From NCBI GenBank assembly GCA_000310025.1, contig FN648650.1, positions 27,227 to 91,226 on the forward strand: a DNA stretch of 64,000 bases, in the 5' to 3' direction. Of this stretch, positions 23,808-35,302 are shown piece after piece. Every line of letters begins with the position of its first letter. Positions within the stretch are counted from its first letter, which is position 1. The DNA is from Ectocarpus siliculosus. Lineage: Eukaryota > Sar > Phaeophyceae > Ectocarpales > Ectocarpaceae. The notes under the pieces were generated by a model that ran no database searches, was not told where the DNA came from, and saw only the letters and a list, made by a program, of their open reading frames with translations. A program made the translations under genes and the position numbers.

Positions 23808-26800
23808 TCAACCGTCTTGGTCCACAAGAGTGACGTTGGGGGTGCGTACCCTTCCCGCCCTACTGACGCTCTCAAGCAAAACCCATGAGCCTACCGCCGC
23901 GTCCGGATCTCCGCTGTACTTGTCTAAGGGCAGCTTCATCTTGCGCGTACTGTGGTCTACTTCCAGCTGCACACAGTAGTCGTACAGGTGGCGCTGCGGA
24001 GATTGCTGAATGATCAACCCACCGAACCACCCCATGCCCAGCCGGACAAGCACTCCACGTTGCAAAAGCAATCTGTCAAGAGCAGCGGGGGTAAATTCTT
24101 GAAGGCGAAAGCCCGCCGGGATCTCCATTCCCTGCGTCTCGTCCTCCGGGTCGTCTGGGTCCATGCTGTCGTCCTCGTCCAAAAGAGCTAGCTCGTCGGT
24201 CTGGGATTGAGACATGTCTGCGACGAAGGGTACCGTGAAACACGAGAAGGAACGTACGGGTGTCATCGCCGTTACTCAACTGAAGTGAACACACCATTTG
24301 CTCGTAGACGTGACGCGGAAACAGAATATCAGCAATATCCCAAACAGCACAAGGAAAGATGAACAAAAAGGACAATGAATTAACTGTAGTCTTGTAGTGC
24401 CAATCAAACTTACTGTCGTCAAGACGAACAAAAAGGACAATGAATTAACTGTAGTCTATGTAGTGCCAATCAAACTTACTGTCGTCGTCTTCATCGCTGT
24501 ATCCAGCGCCCTCCATGCCCTCCCCGCTGTTGGCACCGTTGCGCTCATCCCCGACGACCGGCTCGCGCCTTCCGGCGCCCTCCTCCTCCTTCCCCTCGGG
24601 CCCATCGCTGCCGTCCTCCGAACCTCCTTCGTTCTCGCTGGAGTCTTCATCGTTTGCGAAGGTGTACGGCTGGTCCAAACCCTCCAAGGTGATTCGATCA
24701 TCGCCTGAGCCGTCCACGGTCATCGCCATCCCGCACTTTTCGAAAAGGCGGTGTCGGTACCCCTGATTGCTGTTGAGTTTTTCCATGGCCGCTCCCGCCC
24801 ATTGAGTGATCAGTACGCGCCGGTCAGAAGCTGTCAGCGACGCGGTTTCCCACCTCTCGATGTTGTCCGACTGATCGAGCCACTTGTCCATCTCGTTGCC
24901 AACTTCCACCTTGAGAAATCGTCCGGCTCCTGCATCAACTGGCTGCACCTCGTCCGTGCACTCCGCAGGGCCAAGCCAGGCGAGAGTGTTGCACTGCTTC
25001 GCAAGATACCCCTTGAACTCGTCCGTGGTCTGCGCGTGCAAGTTGTCCATTATCAGAATGGACCTCGCCTTGGGGAGCTCACCCCGCCCGCGGATCAGGC
25101 CTTCGCGGTACGACCTCTTGGCCCACTCCATGCAGAACTTTTGGTCCGCCCACGCATTCTGCTGGAAAAACACGTCGACGTCCTTGTGGTACGCGGCCTT
25201 CTCCACCGGCGAAATCCGCTTCCCCTGGCCTCGGAAAATCACCGAAATCCGCATAGTCTTCTCACCCGGACCAAAGATGACTTGCATGGTGCACTGCCTT
25301 TTCTCTAGGCCAGCAAAGGGCTGCGAGATGGCTACACGCAACGCGCCTGTTTTTTCCCACGTGCTGATCAGCCCGTTCACGAATGGCAAAGGCACTTGAT
25401 CCACATTCCAACGCTCCCAGAGCTGGAACTGACCGTACTTGGGATCTCTGGACTCTCCCTCCGCGACCGTCGACATCGCCGACACGTCCGATGCCTCGGG
25501 TGCCCTGTACCGTACCGGCTCTTGCAGGAGCTTGCGAAACCGCCGGTGGAAGCGCTGGATCTTTGGTAGGCGCTCTTCAACAGACTTGTTCTTGAGGTTG
25601 CTCCTGCGCCGTTTGGACAGCTTATGCCTCTTTGCCCATTTTCGTGCCCACCTGAAGGACGCGCTGAACGCCGCCGCCCGTTGGTCCTCAGGGTGATTCT
25701 CTTGCACGAGCTTCCGGAAGGTGACCGTCAGCCACAGGGTCGACACCTTCAGCTTCCTCCTCCGCCGCGCCAAGAACATATTGTGCAGCTTCTTCTCTTC
25801 CTCAGGAAACCACCGCTTTGGCTGCTGTTTGGCAAGGAGGGTCTTCTTCACGTCATCTGCTGCCGATTGGACTATATTGGCCTCGTCCTGAGCCCACTTC
25901 ACGATCAGGCTGTAGTTAACCTTGAGACGGTCCTCTAAGTACTGGAGAGGCGTGAGCTTCTCCTCCTTGAAGAGGTCTGCGGCGTCTTCCTGGAGGAGGC
26001 GCAGCTGGGTCACAACATGGGCTTTGAACCTGTAGTCGTATCGCTTGCGCTTCACAGCTCCACGAGTCTCCTTGACTTTGCGGTCCGTAAAGCCGTCGCT
26101 TTCCAAGTCGAGATCGCGGAAGCGCTTCCGTTGGAGGACAAACGAAGCCGCCCCCCTGGCACCATCGACCTTCACGTGCCAACAACGTCCAGGCCCGGCT
26201 TCTTCCCACGGCTGAACATGCCCTTTGGGAGTCTTCCCCAGCATCCGCTGCAGCCGCAAGCTGTTGGACATGTTTGCATTGCTATGCTGTGTTTTCACGT
26301 GGATCCCAAGTCCTTGCTCGTTCACGAAGGTCATGGGACAGTGAGTGCACGGTAGGCGCCGCTCTGGGGCCGGAGGTGGGAAGTTGATGCCCGACACATG
26401 CTCTGTGACACCACCGCGAGTCCGCTCAATCTGCACGGCGCGGTAGGAGAAGGGCGGAATTGAAGTGCAGGTGATTCAACGAGCTGTGGACCTAAAATTG
26501 CGTGGATGTCGATGGCAAAATATATAAATCTATGCAGATGGGGCGGGGGGTGATTACATGACCGTCTCTCGTGTGTTTGTTTCACGGTGCTGCAAAAAAA
26601 AGGTTACAAAATACGGTTGGCACGGCGCTCGTGTACGCGTTCTTTTTCGCCACTGTGTCTACTGTGCCGTCCTTGCCTTCCTCAAAAACGTGAGGCAAAC
26701 GGAGAATATTTGAAAAAGTTGTACACATACATATACGCCATGCTGAAAGTCAGTCGTTTACACCAACCTGTGACAGAGTAGTTTTTCTCTCGATTTTTCA

Positions 26801-27404
26801 TTTCATCACCACCGCGTTTTTTTTTAAACAACAGCAGCAGCAGGAGCACTCTTGCTGTATCTACACTACATACATACAGCGGCTGGACCGCCGTACGACT
26901 GCTGTATATATGTACATCATCACAGCAACAGAGTTGTCAGACGACTGAACTCACCGGTTTTCCGCTGCCACGAGCGAACGCGTTGATGATGTTCCCACCT
27001 AGAACACCTTGGGCAGCTCGATTCCTGACTTGCTTCCCCCGATCTGCGACCTTTCTCTTCCCGGCAGCCGCAGCAGTAGCAGGCGGTGGGTGCGAAGACG
27101 GTGCACCTCGCGCGCCGCCCGCATCTTGTGGCGTTAAAAACGACGGACGGGTGCTGGTGGAAATACCCTGGGCCTCTCCATCAATCTGCGTGATCCACTC
27201 TTCTTCGTTGAATACACCCGTCTGCATCAGCCCCCATGCGTTCTCGATTGCGTCCCATCGCTCCTTCGCAACGGAGTTGCCCGCCTTCACATGTGCCTTT
27301 ATCGTCTCGAAGTGACGGTCAAGAATCAGTCCTCGTTGTTTCAACTCCGAGAGTTTGCCAAGGTCCTTCAACAACCCATGGGATAGGGGGTTGGACAGGG
27401 ACAT
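23808..27404 (-). CDS. Pogo/Tigger-like DDE transposase, three exons
   Basis: Complement of join 23,808-24,217, 24,480-26,430, 26,955-27,404: 936 residues with exact phases and canonical GT/AG at both introns. Order of parts: residues about 10-35 hold a SHOCT-like helix pair (LSELKQRGLILDRHFETIKA); about 125-145 is basic (GKRKVADRGKQVRNRA); a C2H2-like finger follows (CTHCPMTFVNEQGLGIHVKT, then QH). Next is a CENP-B/HTH-type basic region (FPEEEKKLHNMF; WAKRHKLSKRRR), then the catalytic domain with ILIMDNLHAQT and PAECTDEVQPVDAG, typical of the DDE_1 family. The catalytic region ends in a Glu/Asp-rich linker. The third exon adds FGGLIIQQSP and KMKLPLDKYSGDPDAAVGSW, a C-terminal module I do not recognise. 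It would bind the TIRs and cut and paste the element. Start chosen at MSLSNPLSHG; an upstream in-frame start at 27,485 is less likely. Confidence 0.85.
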
Positions 27405-27876
27405 GATCCCCCTGCACGGCAGGCAACTCGTGGCACGCTGCACCGCGTTGCGTGGTAAAAAAAAAAACTCGCTGGCACGGGACACGACGTGTATGAACAG
27501 CAGACCCCCACCTAAAAAAAAAATCTAAAAGTCTAGGTAGGTACCAACTACCTAGCAAAAAACCTGGGAATGCCCCCCCCCCCCTCCTCCTCCATCTGTG
27601 TATGTTCTTCTCTCGCCACCGCCGCGTCATGTCGTATGTTCTTGTCTGTTGCACTAGTCGTACACCTCACTGGAGGTTCTTATTCTTAACAGCAGGTCCG
27701 ATCTGAGCACGTGTTCTTACGGGCAAATTCTTAAAAATTGGATTTTTTGTGGCTCAAATTCTTAACGTCCATATTCTTAAGTGCGGGCCGGTTCTGTATT
27801 AGGATGGCAAGTGGAGAAACTGATCACTTGAGACTTGCGACCTGAACGCCCCATTTTTATCAAGGAGAAAACGCAA

Positions 27877-27946
27877 GGGTACAAAGGGACTCGAATCGAT
27901 GTCGCTAGACTGAAAGCTCCACGCGTCACCACTACACCAACCTGTG
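27877..27946 (-). repeat. tRNA-Glu-like SINE head or tRNA pseudogene
   Basis: On the minus strand an A-box TGGTGTAGTGG, a D-stem that closes (GTGT with ACGC), a TTC triplet at the anticodon position and a B-box GATTCGAGTCC occur with tRNA spacing. The anticodon, T and acceptor stems pair poorly, so a functional tRNA is unlikely. A SINE with an internal Pol III promoter, or a decayed tRNA-Glu(UUC) copy, fits better. It lies about 80 bp outside the right end of the pogo-like element. Confidence 0.5.
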
Positions 27947-28521
27947 GGTCAGTTGTTATCATACTGTGGCAATCTTGCGTTTCTAAATATGACAAAGATG
28001 GCCCGGCTGTTTTTTTTTTTTATGACGGTCACGATTTTTGTTGTTCCGCTCGCCGCTCAACGCATCTATTCATATGTGGTGTCACAAGAATCACAGACTG
28101 AGACAGACAAACACAGACACAGACAGACTTCGAGCGGGAGTACATGAAGCAGGGTGCAAAACCAGACCGTTCGGAGAGGCTCTGCATCAGCCCTTCCTTT
28201 GTGTGTGCTGGGTGGGGCTGATGGGCCTTTTCGCTTGTTCTTCAGGTCTTCTTGCCTGCACGCAGGGAAACTTCAGGCAAATTGGACGGGTGTGCCATGC
28301 ATTCCCAACGATCGTATCAGAAAACCAGAGCCAAATTTAATTCGGCTACACAAACGGCAAGATAATAATTATGATTTCCGGGAAAGTGCAGAAAATATAA
28401 TATGTATTGTGATATGGGTGTGTTTGTTTTCATTTATTATTTTTCAGGTTTGGGGAGTACATACACATATATAGGGGTGTTTGTTTGTTTAATTAATTAT
28501 TTTTTGGGTTTTTGGGAGACA

Positions 28522-29207
28522 AGTCAGAAACGCCGAAACCAAGAAATATCAAAACCAAAATCCAACCTATGAGCCGAACCATTGACGTCCTCTCGGACTC
28601 ACTAGGTATCACTTATCGGGCCAACCCGACGTCTATGCCCAGGTCATATCTCTTGACAAGAAAATACAAAAGTCAACGCAAATTGGAAAACAAATTTGGT
28701 ACTAGACAGATTTTTCTCTTCCCATTGATCCCTCCTCTCTTGAGCGACAGGGTGGGTGGGTGGGAAAATTCGATCAAGTCCCAAACGAAAACTCTTTTCT
28801 CTCGCTGCTGCTTTGCTGCACTGCCTTTGCGGGCGATGCAACGTTTTTCCCTTCGAGGCCCTCGGCTTCCCAAGGATCCCAAAAGCTTCTGCCAACCTCT
28901 CTCTCTTCTCTGTACCCTGTACACAGCTATACCCCCGTGTACCCTTTTTTGTCTCTCGCCGCTCTTCTTTCACGAAATTTCCGGTACGCTTCCACAAACC
29001 ACGGATTCACGGTTATACCGAATCCTTCGTTTTGTGATTTGCTCAAGAAATTTGGATTATTAGAAAAAGCGACAAGAAATCAGAAACGCCGAAACCAAGA
29101 AATATCAAAACCAAAATCCAACCTATGAGCCGAACCATTGACTTCCTCTCGGACTCACTAGGTATCACTTATCGGGCCAACCCGACGTCTATGCCCAGGT
29201 CATATCC
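28522..29207. repeat. Direct repeat pair of about 130 bp
   Basis: 28,524-28,654 and 29,077-29,207 share CAGAAACGCCGAAACCAAG through GCCCAGGTCATATC with very few differences. The segment before the second copy (GGATTATTAGAAAAAGCGAC) also occurs at about 23,508, next to the insertion site of the pogo-like element. The boundaries look like parts of an older dispersed repeat into which the transposon inserted. Confidence 0.7.
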
Positions 29208-29256
29208 CAATGCGCGGCCCGATATTCGGCGCTCTTGTCCACGCTATTTCTCCCCT

Positions 29257-30678
29257 TCAACTAGACGCTAGTGCGCGCGATACATAAATAGCGCCTTCCC
29301 CTCCGGCCCTAACGTACGTCATAAAGGTCCTGACTTCCACCTTCCCGCCCTCTGAATCTGAATAACCGATGCGCCCTGCTTTGCTACACAGGTGGAGGTC
29401 GACCCCCCTTCCCCAAAATGTCGGATGCCCTCGCCCCCTTGTGGAGGCCTTGACAAGGTCGAACACCTTGGAGAAGACAACCAAGGTCTAAAAAACACTC
29501 AATTTCTCCCATTTCAAGGCCTTGGTTGTCTTCTCCAAGGTGTTCGACCTTGTCAAGGCCTCCACAAGAGGGCGAGAGCATCCGACATTGTGGGGAAGGG
29601 GGGTGGACGTCCACCTGTGTAGTTGCGTCGCACCACCTATCCTCCCTGAGTGTAGCGCGAAGTGCGTTGGGTTTTCTCCTACTCTTCTCGCCATGTCTCT
29701 CAACGCTGTTGTTGCTTCCGACCTCGACATTACTGCCCACCGTCCCTGCTTGACCGACTGCATGAGGGGCGCGGTACTTCCTAACTCTGGGTGCACGTCA
29801 AGCAGATTCAGCAAAATCTCGAGCGCCCCCATCTTCTCAGCCATCTGTCCCACTTCCTCGTCCCGCGTTACTCTCTCTCTCGTCACTGCCGCGCCTCGCC
29901 TCTTTTGGTCCGCTTTCGATGCGCGAAAAGTCACTTCTACTCTGTCTGCCCGCCTTCTTTCGTCCCACGCTAGCCGACACGATCCTTCGAAGAATACGAG
30001 GTTCCCTCTCGTAAGACAAAAATCGGCGTGTACTAATCCGTTGTGGTAGGCCCACAGCTCAGACGCTCGGCACAGCAAGAAATACGAGAGAGCGATCCCC
30101 ATCCACGTCACTAGTCTGAAAACATCCGTCAGCGCTCTTTCTCTCCCCGCTATAATCATCGGCACGGTGAGCGGTTGCCTTACCAACTGTTTCGTCTCTG
30201 CCCTCGCATGCAGTCTGTCTATTGCGTTCCCAACAGCTGCCACTCTGAAGTGCGACGTGGGCAGCTCCCAGCCTGCGTACAGTTTATGGAAGTACTTGAT
30301 AGCCGCGAGGTACCCCTTCACCGTTTGGCTCTGGTTCTTATACACTAAGCACCTCGATGCCATAAACACAGTCAGCTCTCTCACTGTGCTATCCACGCCG
30401 TCCTCCTCGTACAACCATGGACTCAGATTCGCTTTAGCTCTTTCATCTGTCCACGTGTCCCACTTGCTGTGGTATCCTTTCAGCGTGCTCGCGTTCAGGG
30501 AGCCGTGCTCCATTATCCTGAGGAGCCTTTCGCCTTCATCGCTCGTTCCCTTCGTCCCGTGTTCGCTTCCTGTACTTGAACACGTTAGGGTCATTACACC
30601 TTCTTTAGTTCTTTTGCTCATCATTCTCGTCTTACTCTTATTACTTCTTTTCTTTGCACGCTTGCCATGCGGCTCCAT
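29257..30678 (-). pseudogene. DIRS tyrosine recombinase, interrupted by a MITE
   Basis: From 30,678 the frame encodes a core-binding region (NASTLKGYHSKWDTWTDER, QTVKGYLAAIKYFHKLY) and a catalytic domain up to ALHSGRIGGATQL, which includes the conserved HxxR-type motif. At that point a 233-bp palindromic element (29,387-29,619) intrudes. Past it the gene resumes with AKQGASVIQIQRAGRWKSG. One frameshift later comes TYVRAGGEGA, which holds the likely nucleophile Tyr. Removing the insert and one TA copy restores an open frame across the junction; only the later frameshift remains. The enzyme would have integrated circular retroelement DNA by site-specific recombination. It is inactive as read. 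Confidence 0.8.
29387..29619. mobile_element. Palindromic MITE, copy 1
   Basis: The 233-bp element starts CACAGGTGGAGGTCGACC and ends GGTGGACGTCCACCTGTG, flanked by TA on both sides. Its two arms are complementary almost throughout (for example GACAAGGTCGAACACCTTGG against CCAAGGTGTTCGACCTTGTC), leaving a central loop of about 30 bp, so single strands would fold into one long hairpin. TA duplication and the lack of any ORF point to a Tc1/mariner-mobilised MITE. Confidence 0.85.
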
Positions 30679-30821
30679 ACGAGGCCATCCATTCTTTGGT
30701 TCTGGAGTTTCTCTTGCAGTATCATTTCAATTAGCTCTCTTCCGGTGTCTCCGATGTCTTGCATTCGCCAGTTATTATCATGCGTGAGTCTTTCCACATT
30801 GACTTCTACGTCCTCTGACTT

Positions 30822-33800
30822 TCATCTAGATATCCCGTCCGCGAGGGTATTCTCGCGTCCCGGGATGTGTTTTGCCACATGACACCATCCGTTTTCAATC
30901 TCCATGCGACCAAGCAGTCTCATGAGCAGTCCCGCTTGCCTGTCTCTCGAGCCCCCGCATCTGTTCACCCACGACACCGCCGACATATTGTCTCCCCTCA
31001 TCATGATAGCTTGTCCGTGTTGCGTCGGATTTTCTCCCACGACCATTTGGACCACCCAACATGTAATTATCATTCCGAGCAGTTCTAGCGTGTTGATCGT
31101 GATCGCGCTGGTTTCTTTGGCTTCCGCTTTCCTTTTCAGCTCCGCGGTAAACGCGGGTTTAAATCGGTACCGCCAGAATACCTTTAGTTCGGGACAGTGT
31201 CCGCCGACTGCGTCGAAGCTAGCATCCGACAGGTAGTGACGGAAAAGCGTGCGTTGGACGTGGTTAAAGAAAAACGCGATAAGTGACTCTCCTTTCTCCG
31301 CCAGTTTACCTTTACAGCGCCCATCTCCAGAAGTCTAGGTCTCCATGGAACTCCCAACCGAGACGTACCTGCCTCTTCTCTCTTGACCGTCTGTTAGCCT
31401 TGTCGTGTAGGCCGGTGAGGCGTAAGAGGTGCCATACGAAATATTTCCCCGCCCTCATGACATATGTCAGGTTCCAGAGTTTTCCAGCCATACTCAGGAC
31501 TTCTTGCACACTACCGAATGCTCTGGTCTGTGGCCAATCGTTCTCTAGCGCGGTCCTTATCGCATCAACCCTCTCATGTGTTGTTGCGATCGTCATTTTA
31601 TGGGTGTCTATCGTGTGTCCAAGAAAGTTCACTTTCGTGTTCCAGTCTGTGCTTTTCTTCGGGGCGAGAATGGGCGTTTGGCCCGCCTCTGCTGGCCCGA
31701 AGAGTCTCACACAGTCAGACGCTAATAACGCGGAGGCTACCAGCGCTGAAGCGTCGTCTGGCGCATGTTGTACTTTCAGAAAAGCGAAATCGTCTACGTA
31801 CACCCCGCACGAGAAATCGTGGTGGGGTCCGCCTCCGTCATGCGGTTTCACGTTGGCGTCTCGGGGCACTCGGGCGGGTGGTCCGTCTTCCCACGGCTCG
31901 ACTATTTTTACATGTGACATCATTTCGATCCCTTCGTCTACTAGTTGTACGTTGTGTACGTTGGTGTTGCGGTGTGAGTGTTCAGCAGCGGACGCCATGA
32001 CTCCCCCAAAACCGGGCGAACCTGCCCATCCAAACGTCAGTCTGAAGTCGGCGACTAGTACGTCTCCTATCACATAGCAGATTTTTTGTGCATCGTCTGG
32101 CGCAACTCTCACGTTTCGGTAAGCGTTGTTCACGTCCGCTGTGGACACTAGTGTCATCTTGTCAGGCCATTTGACTCTCAAGCGCGTTATTTCAGCAAGG
32201 AAAGCAGGCAGAGTCTCTCCGCACAAACAGTCGGGTACTTCTTCTGTTACCGTATCCACGTTGACTCCTCCCTTCTGTCCGCGCATTAGTTTGGGGTCAA
32301 TAGAAGAATCGTTGATGATTCTGATTTGTTTTCCTACCACAGCTCCTAGCGGCGATACGCGAACGCCCTTCATGCGAGCCGCGTCCGCTACGTCGAATAC
32401 GAGGCATCTGTTCTGTTCGACGTCGTCTATCAGCTTCTTCCACACCAGTTCCGTGTGGGCGTCTATCGTACTGTGATTTCCGTATCGAAGAGCGCAAGGG
32501 CGCTCTCGAGGTTAGGCGGGCTGTCGTGCGTTTTTGCTGGTACACCGTTGTCTACGATGTCTATGAGATTCGCTAAGTCTGGAAAGTGTTTTTTGGTTCC
32601 GAAGTGTTGTTCGAGGTCGCTCAGGTTTAGCGGAGGTGACACCAAGGTGCCGCCGATTTCCCTCGCGACGTCTCCCAACTTTCCGTCGTTCGTTTTTAGA
32701 AGCATTCTACCAGCCTTCGCAAGTTCGTGAATGATTTCCTGTTTTTCGTCAAGTCGTGTACCACGTGCTAGGCATTCCTTTTGTTCTCTCCACATTTCAG
32801 CCAGTAGCTTCCCATAAGGAGGTGGCAAGGCTGCCGACCCGTCACTATCCGAGTCCCTCTTGCCGTAGGGGTCTTTGTCTCCAATACACGTATTGGGTCT
32901 AGCACTCTTGCGATCTTCTCCCTGGTGCGAGGGGTCTTTTTCTCCCCGGTAACGGGGGTCTTCTCTAGTGTTTCCACTAGGTCTTTCTCTGCCTTTGTCT
33001 CCAATACACGTATTGGGTCAAGCACTCTTGTGATCTTCTCCCTGGTGCGAGGGGTCTTTTTCTCCCCGGTAACGGGGGTCTTCTCTAGTGTTCCCACTAG
33101 GTCTTTCTCTGTCTTTGTCTCCAATACACGTATTGGGTCTAGCACTCTTGTGATCTTCTCCCTGGTGCGAGGGGTCTTTTTCTCCCCGGTAACGGGGGTC
33201 TGCTCTAGTGTTCCCACTAGGTCTTTCTCTGTCTTTGTCTCCAATACACGTACTGGGTCTAGCACTCTTGCGATCTTCTCCCTGGTGCGAGGGGTCTTTT
33301 TCTCCCTGGTAACGGGGGTCTTCTCTAGTGTTCCCACTAGGTCTTTCTCTGTCTTTGTCTCCAATACACGTATTGGGTCTAGCACTCTTGTGATCTTCTC
33401 CCTGGTGCGAGGGGTCTTTTTCTCCCCGGTAACGGGGGTCTTCTCCAGCGTTCACGCCGGGTCTATTATTTTCTCCCGTGTTACGGGGATCTTTCTCTCT
33501 CACTTGTTCAAGTCTAGCGCACTGTTGTTCTACTCCTTGGTTAGAGGGGTCCATTAGCGCTGGTTCTGAAGTAATTTCATGTTCATCACTATTGGTGCGT
33601 GGTCTACTTTGGTTGGTACTTCTACGAGTACACGGTTGTTCTACTCCTTGGTTAGAAGGGTCCAATAGCTCTGGGTCTGCAGTAATTTCATGTTCCTCAC
33701 TACTGGTACTTGATTTACTCGGGCGGGTACTTCTTCTCTCACGGTAGAACACGTTCGGTGCCACCAACCCGGGAAGAGGCGCTTCAGGTAGCGCCACGGT

Positions 33801-33866
33801 CCTGCTCCTGTCTACAAAAGCTGCTACCGTGCGGTCATCCGCCCTCCTCGCCCGCGTTGGCCCCAC
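30822..33866 (-). pseudogene. DIRS pol: repeat region, reverse transcriptase and RNase H
   Basis: The N-terminal part is hydrophilic with five 40-residue repeats (33,480-32,881), then PPPYGKLLAEMW. The RT shows TADVNNAYRNV (first catalytic Asp), LTFGWAGSPGFGGVMAS and YVDDF (catalytic Asp pair). RNase H follows with RGDNMSAVSWV and HIPGRENTLADGIS. Damage: an AGA-to-TGA stop in one repeat (33,016-33,018), a frameshift near 32,490 between the leader region and RT, and another near 31,315 between RT and RNase H. No ATG is evident at the 5' end, so expression may have required frameshifting from the Gag-like ORF. The copy is inactive. Confidence 0.8.
32881..33480. repeat. 120-bp tandem repeat, five copies
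   Basis: Units start at 32,881, 33,001, 33,121, 33,241 and 33,361, exactly 120 bp apart and 95% or more alike. Because 120 is a multiple of three, all frames stay open and each encodes a 40-residue repeat. The frame continuous with the RT leader reads RPSGNTREDPRYRGEKDPSH per unit. Confidence 0.95.
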
Positions 33867-34027
33867 CTCTGGATGGGGCCCGTATTGTCAGGAGTTGGCA
33901 CCTGCTGCTCCGTGTGGCCTGTAGTTGTTGCTGTAACGGGCGACTACGGGGCGTGGTGCAGCGGGGGCAGGGGCGGGTGCGGGGGCAGGGGCAAGGGCGG
34001 TCGCGGGTGCGGGGGCCCGGACTGGCG

Positions 34028-35170
34028 CTATGGGCGGCGGACTGGCGCTATGGGCGGTGGACTGGGCGGCGAACCGGGGGGGGCGACGCTGGGGTGAACC
34101 TGTACGTGGTTGAGGGCGCAATGCGGGCGGGTGCACTTTTGTCCTTTCCAGTGGGAGTGACACGCGCGGTGGGGGGTTTCCCACGTGAGGAGGTCCTGCT
34201 GGAACGGGGACAGCGTCGCCACCGCGTGTTGGTTGGCGACGGGTGCTGCGGTTATCCGCGGGCGGGATGCTGTATGACCGCTCGTGGCGCTGCTCGCTGA
34301 CGCTTTCCTCTTCTGTGGCTGCGGGAGCCCGGCCAGGCCGTTGTTCAGCTTTCCGATGATGGCGTTGGCGTTGCCTTCCGCGGTGAGGCCGCGCAGCCGC
34401 GAAAACGCAGGGGGGGGGACGGGTTGCACGTCGTCAGCCGCCGGCGGGGAGATGTCGTGGTCGGCGCGGATCGCGGCGCCAAGGTCTGAGATGTTCCCGA
34501 GATACTCGTTGATGTCGGTGTTGGTGTCGGTGATCAGGCGCGTCTTCACCGCTGCTTCTTGACCCATGACTTCCGCCGAATGAAGGCTGAGGTAGTCCCG
34601 GGCGTTGGACACAATGCGGCTGATCTCGGCTTTCAACTGTTGCCTGCGGCCGGTCGATGGTTCGCCTGCGGCGTGTGTACCATGGTCCAACACGGCGAAG
34701 AACGCTTTCGCGAACGTCTCGAGATGAACGATGAAGTCGCGTGGCTGCGGGGTCCACCCGGTAGGGAGGGGTGGGGAGAACTTGGCGATATCGACGTTGG
34801 CGATGGTCATCAACGAATCGATCATTTCGGCGTCGGGATAGGCCACTTTGCGGAGCAGCTGGGCAATTGCGTTCTTTGACAGCGTGGTGCCAACGAACCA
34901 CCCACCGCGCAGCAGAAACTGCGTCGCCGCGGGCTCGTCTCCCCGTGCCTTCGTGTCGCGGCGAAACCTCTCCTTTTGTACCTGGGTGTTAAGGCCCTGG
35001 TTTAACACGATAATATTTGGGCCCAGAGCCTGTGCTTGCAGGGGCTGTAGCACGAGCTGGCCGCCTAGCGGGAAATTAATAGGCTGGGGCTGGCCTTGCT
35101 GCTGGAGGCCGGCAGGGGGGAGGTGGCCAGGCTGCTGTGGCTGCTGCTGATGCTGCTGTTGCTGGTGGTA

Positions 35171-35209
<39 letters not shown>

Positions 35210-35302
35210 CTGTTGGTACTGCGGGTGCTGCTGCTGCTGTTGCTGCATCCTGAGCTCCAGGTTGCCGAGTCGATCGCTTTGCTCTTTTAGGAGTACAGAC
35301 AT
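34028..35302 (-). CDS. DIRS Gag-like protein with poly-Gln and CCCH zinc finger
   Basis: 424 residues. The N-terminus is a short coiled-coil-like segment (LKEQSDRLGNLELRM) followed by about 50 residues of Gln-rich tract (CAG/CTG repeats, 35,120-35,245). The middle is folded-looking (FLLRGGWFVGTTLSKNAIAQ; DFIVHLETFAKAFFAVLDHG). Near the C-terminus CHSHWKGQKCTRPHCALNH gives a C-x8-C-x4-C-x3-H zinc finger, expected to bind the element's RNA. The ORF is intact although the rest of the element is broken. It lies just upstream of pol on the same strand, as in other DIRS elements. A Gly/Pro/Ala-rich frame to 35,552 may extend it. Confidence 0.7.

Larger units (their letters stand above)
23577..27796 (-). 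mobile_element. Pogo-like Tc1/mariner-superfamily DNA transposon, complete
   Basis: Both ends carry the same 23-bp inverted repeat: CAGAACCGGCCCGCAC... from 23,577, and its exact reverse complement ending ...GCGGGCCGGTTCTG at 27,796. Each end is flanked by TA (23,575-23,576 and 27,797-27,798), the target duplication of the Tc1/mariner superfamily. The 4,220-bp element contains one three-exon gene on the minus strand whose frame is open throughout. Subterminal TTCTTA words are concentrated at both ends. Perfect TIRs and an intact gene suggest recent activity. Confidence 0.9.

Noticed and set aside
28512-29128. Plus-strand ORFs of 93-183 codons between the repeats
   Set aside because: They run through a dispersed direct repeat, overlap each other in different frames and show no domain.
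29387-29619. Hairpin as the DIRS internal complementary repeat
   Set aside because: It has TA duplications, interrupts the recombinase coding frame exactly, and has a second copy in an unrelated intron, so it is an independent insertion.
32768-33385. 205-codon ORF with 40-residue repeats (RVLDPIRVLETKTEKDLV)
   Set aside because: All frames of the 120-bp array are open. The other minus frame is continuous with the RT leader region and was preferred.
32881-33480. CRISPR-like regular repeat spacing
   Set aside because: Units are contiguous 120-bp tandem copies without unique spacers, inside a eukaryotic retroelement ORF.
32925-33557. 210-codon plus-strand ORF over the 120-bp array
   Set aside because: A product of repeat periodicity and antisense to the retroelement pol gene.
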